The notes beneath the pieces are model-generated. The model did not search any database. It saw nothing but the letters and a program-made list of their open reading frames with translations, and was not told the DNA's origin. A stretch of 23,208 bases of DNA from Methanoregula sp. Lineage in GTDB: Archaea > Halobacteriota > Methanomicrobia > Methanomicrobiales > Methanospirillaceae. The DNA lies in NCBI GenBank assembly GCA_028705545.1, contig JAQWDG010000005.1, positions 5,966-29,173 on the forward strand. The letters run 5' to 3'. This document shows positions 22,160 through 23,208 of this stretch, in pieces. The position numbers and the translations under genes are program-made. Numbering within the stretch: position 1 is the first letter of the stretch; each line of letters starts with the position of its first letter.

Positions 22160-22291
22160 TTGTTTAGGATTTTCCCTTCACCCGTACTTGCCTTAATGAA
22201 AAACAGGTTGCGTTCGGGGCAAGCGGGTTTGTTCTGTGGGGGACTATCCCTGAAGTGATACCGAAAAAAGGGAACGGTCCCTGTTTTTTTT
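22160..22291 (+). ncRNA. Candidate small structured RNA (or GNAT leader)
   Basis: Downstream of the plus-strand reading of the TATA element at 22130-22139, the sequence contains a bulged hairpin: ACCCG (22180-22184) and CTTGCC (22187-22192) pair with GGCAAG (22218-22223) and CGGGT (22224-22228), leaving a 2-base bulge and a 25-base loop. It is followed by a hairpin with a T8 run (22270-22291). A promoter, stem and terminator before any start codon suggest a short RNA of about 130 nt. Boundaries are inferred; it may simply be the 5' leader of the GNAT gene. Confidence 0.25.
22270..22291 (+). terminator. Hairpin plus T8, terminator-like, upstream of the GNAT gene
   Basis: GGGA (22270-22273) and TCCC (22278-22281) enclose an ACGG loop and are followed by T8 at 22284-22291; A6 precedes the stem, so the structure also looks terminator-like from the minus strand. 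It lies before, not after, a recognised gene. Confidence 0.45.
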
Positions 22292-22344
22292 ATGGAGCCG
22301 GGCCCGTGAAAGTTTTTTTGCGGGATAGAGCGGAGATGATCTCA

Positions 22345-22866
22345 GTGAGAAGAATGCCCGATGATTCGGTGAGAACCGGAGACGGTCCCGGACCGGTGGT
22401 GGCAGAGGCGGGTACGGCGGAGATCCCGGTGCTTGCCCGGTTCCACCGGCTGATGTTTGAGGAGATCTGGGAAAATCGGGGTTATCCTGTTACTGAAGGG
22501 AACATGCGGGCCGTTGAGGAGCAGTACATCCGGAAGCTCCGCGAGGGTTTCTCTGACGGGAGCTGTCGTGCCTGGGTGGTAAAACAGGACGGGCGCATTG
22601 TCTCGGGCGGAGCGGTGAGTATTGCGACCTACGTGCCGGTGCCGTTCGATCCGTCCTCGCGGATCGGGTTTGTCCACAGTATCTATACCGAAAAGGACGA
22701 GCGCCACAAAGGGCACGCCGGCCGGATCGTGCGGGCGGCAACGGCGTTCTGCAAATCGGCGGGGATCCACCGGGTGTATCTCTTTGCGAGTGCGGATGGG
22801 AAACCGGTGTACGAGAAAGAGGGGTTCGTACCGGTGGAGAACACGATGCTTGCGGTACTTAGATAG
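22345..22866 (+). CDS. GNAT family N-acetyltransferase
   Basis: A single-domain GNAT protein of 173 residues from the GTG at 22345. Motif A is at ~111-129 (HSIYTEKDERHKGHAGRIV, with the R-x-x-G-x-A acetyl-CoA loop) and motif B at ~156-161 (YEKEGF). The N-terminal half contains FHRLMFEEIWENRGYPV and a substrate-side strand region. Longer in-frame starts exist at 22255 and at the ATG 22336, but that ATG lies inside GGAGATGATC (22332-22341), a near-perfect archaeal Shine-Dalgarno sequence, which points to the GTG at 22345; an ATG at 22354 is an alternative. Substrate unknown. It is divergent from mtr and ends in a strong terminator. Confidence 0.85.
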   Translation: MRRMPDDSVRTGDGPGPVVAEAGTAEIPVLARFHRLMFEEIWENRGYPVTEGNMRAVEEQYIRKLREGFSDGSCRAWVVKQDGRIVSGGAVSIATYVPVPFDPSSRIGFVHSIYTEKDERHKGHAGRIVRAATAFCKSAGIHRVYLFASADGKPVYEKEGFVPVENTMLAVLR

Positions 22867-22914
22867 TGCGGGAAGGGAACGATCAATCCTTAAAATAGCA
22901 GGAGGGCACCCGAT

Positions 22915-22947
22915 GGGAGGGAGAGCCCCTCTCCCTCCCCGGTTTTT
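22915..22947 (+). terminator. Strong hairpin terminator after the GNAT gene
   Basis: GGGAGGGAGAG (22915-22925) and CTCTCCCTCCC (22929-22939) form a perfect 11-bp stem with a 3-base loop, followed by CGG and T5 (22943-22947). T residues follow only on the plus strand, so it serves the GNAT gene that ends at 22866. Confidence 0.7.
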
Positions 22948-22954
22948 CGCTGTG

Positions 22955-23092
22955 TTACGGGTGCCGGGTTTCTTCGGACGTTTCCATGTGGTCGAGAACC
23001 CGGTCCCCCATGACGAGCAGGCCCGGGACGATCACGTAGGCCAGGAGGCCGGTGCCGAGGAAGGCACCGGTGACGATGAGCGTGGTGTCCAT
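22955..23092 (-). CDS. Small single-pass membrane protein, 45 aa
   Basis: A short frame that I translated directly: it begins MDTTLIVTGAFLGTGLLAYV, continues with a hydrophobic segment to about residue 28 and ends with a charged tail (GDRVLDHMETSEETRHP). The predicted topology is one membrane helix with a hydrophilic C-terminus. A GGGGGG stretch lies 5-10 nt upstream of the ATG and could be a ribosome binding site. It starts 14 nt after the stop of the upstream minus-strand gene, so it is likely co-transcribed with it. I recognise no family; coding status rests on start, spacing and the clean helix pattern. Confidence 0.55.
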   Translation of the reverse strand: MDTTLIVTGAFLGTGLLAYVIVPGLLVMGDRVLDHMETSEETRHP

Positions 23093-23106
23093 GGGGACCC
23101 CCCGTC

Positions 23107-23208
23107 TCACGCCAGCGCCGGTACGCTGTCCGCCCAGGTCTCGATCCGGCCCTTTATGCCATCGTCCTCGTAGGACGAGATGGTGACCTGCTGGCGGGAG
23201 AAGTTCAC
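23107..23208 (-). CDS. C-terminal end of an unidentified protein (truncated by the window)
   Basis: The minus strand is open from the window edge to a TGA at 23107-23109, giving 33 residues that end GIKGRIETWADSVPALA, preceded by NFSRQQVTISSYEDD. The spacing to the small membrane protein gene (14 nt) suggests an operon. The fragment is too short to identify; it has no membrane segment. Confidence 0.5.
   Translation of the reverse strand: MNFSRQQVTISSYEDDGIKGRIETWADSVPALA

Larger units (their letters stand above)
21989..22344. other. 356-base intergenic region between divergent mtrE and GNAT genes
   Basis: No gene is supported here. It contains the mtr ribosome binding site and leader (21989-~22107), a TATA-like element near 22130-22139, a bulged 11-bp hairpin at 22180-22228 and a terminator-like hairpin with T8 at 22270-22291. 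The stretch 22020-22170 is clearly more A/T-rich than the rest of the window, as expected for an archaeal promoter region. Confidence 0.8.

Noticed and set aside
1..23208. CRISPR arrays, insertion sequences, tRNA or rRNA genes
   Set aside because: No regularly spaced repeats, transposase-like frames, terminal inverted repeats, or tRNA/rRNA signatures were seen on either strand.

Overview
The window is chromosomal DNA from a methanogenic euryarchaeon, most likely a member of the Methanomicrobiales (Methanoregula/Methanosphaerula-like; the genus is an inference). Evidence for this is a complete archaeal-type ribosomal protein cluster with the archaeal/eukaryotic-only proteins S4e, L32e and L19e and the RNase P protein Rnp1, followed by secY and an archaeal adkA, plus the operon for Na+-pumping methyl-tetrahydromethanopterin:coenzyme M methyltransferase (Mtr), which is specific to methane metabolism. 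Intergenic regions carry archaeal TATA elements and T-tract terminators, and Shine-Dalgarno sites match the archaeal GGAGGTGATC consensus.

Region 1 (1-12244, all +) is one tightly packed transcription unit: L2 (3' end only), S19, L22, S3, L29, Rnp1, S17, L14, L24, S4e, L5, S14, S8, L6, L32e, L19e, L18, S5, L30, L15, SecY, AdkA, a DUF106 YidC/EMC3-like membrane protein and cytidylate kinase. Genes overlap by 1-8 nt or lie at most 31 nt apart. It couples ribosome synthesis, membrane protein insertion (SecY plus the DUF106 protein) and nucleotide supply. L32e carries a long Lys/Ala/Glu tail.

Region 2 (12245-17302) is accessory. It holds a two-gene operon of GNAT-fold proteins (GNAT plus DUF2156), a convergent MarC membrane protein, a divergent double-rubredoxin protein with a basic N-terminal tail, an unrecognised 151-residue protein with a phage-like motif, a secreted Thr/Pro-rich surface protein with a C-terminal anchor, and a TPR protein. 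Most of these have their own recognisable TATA box and T-tract terminator.

Region 3 (17303-21988, all -) is the mtr operon in the order mtrE-D-C-B-A-H. It differs from the textbook EDCBAFGH layout: the MtrA reading frame continues into an MtrG-like C-terminus, and no mtrF is present. MtrE also appears to have Asn where I recall a conserved Asp.

Region 4 (21989-23208) contains a 356-base gene-free stretch with the mtr promoter/leader and a structured plus-strand segment that may be a small RNA, a second GNAT gene with a strong hairpin terminator, a 45-residue single-pass membrane protein on the minus strand, and the last 33 codons of a further minus-strand gene cut off by the window edge.
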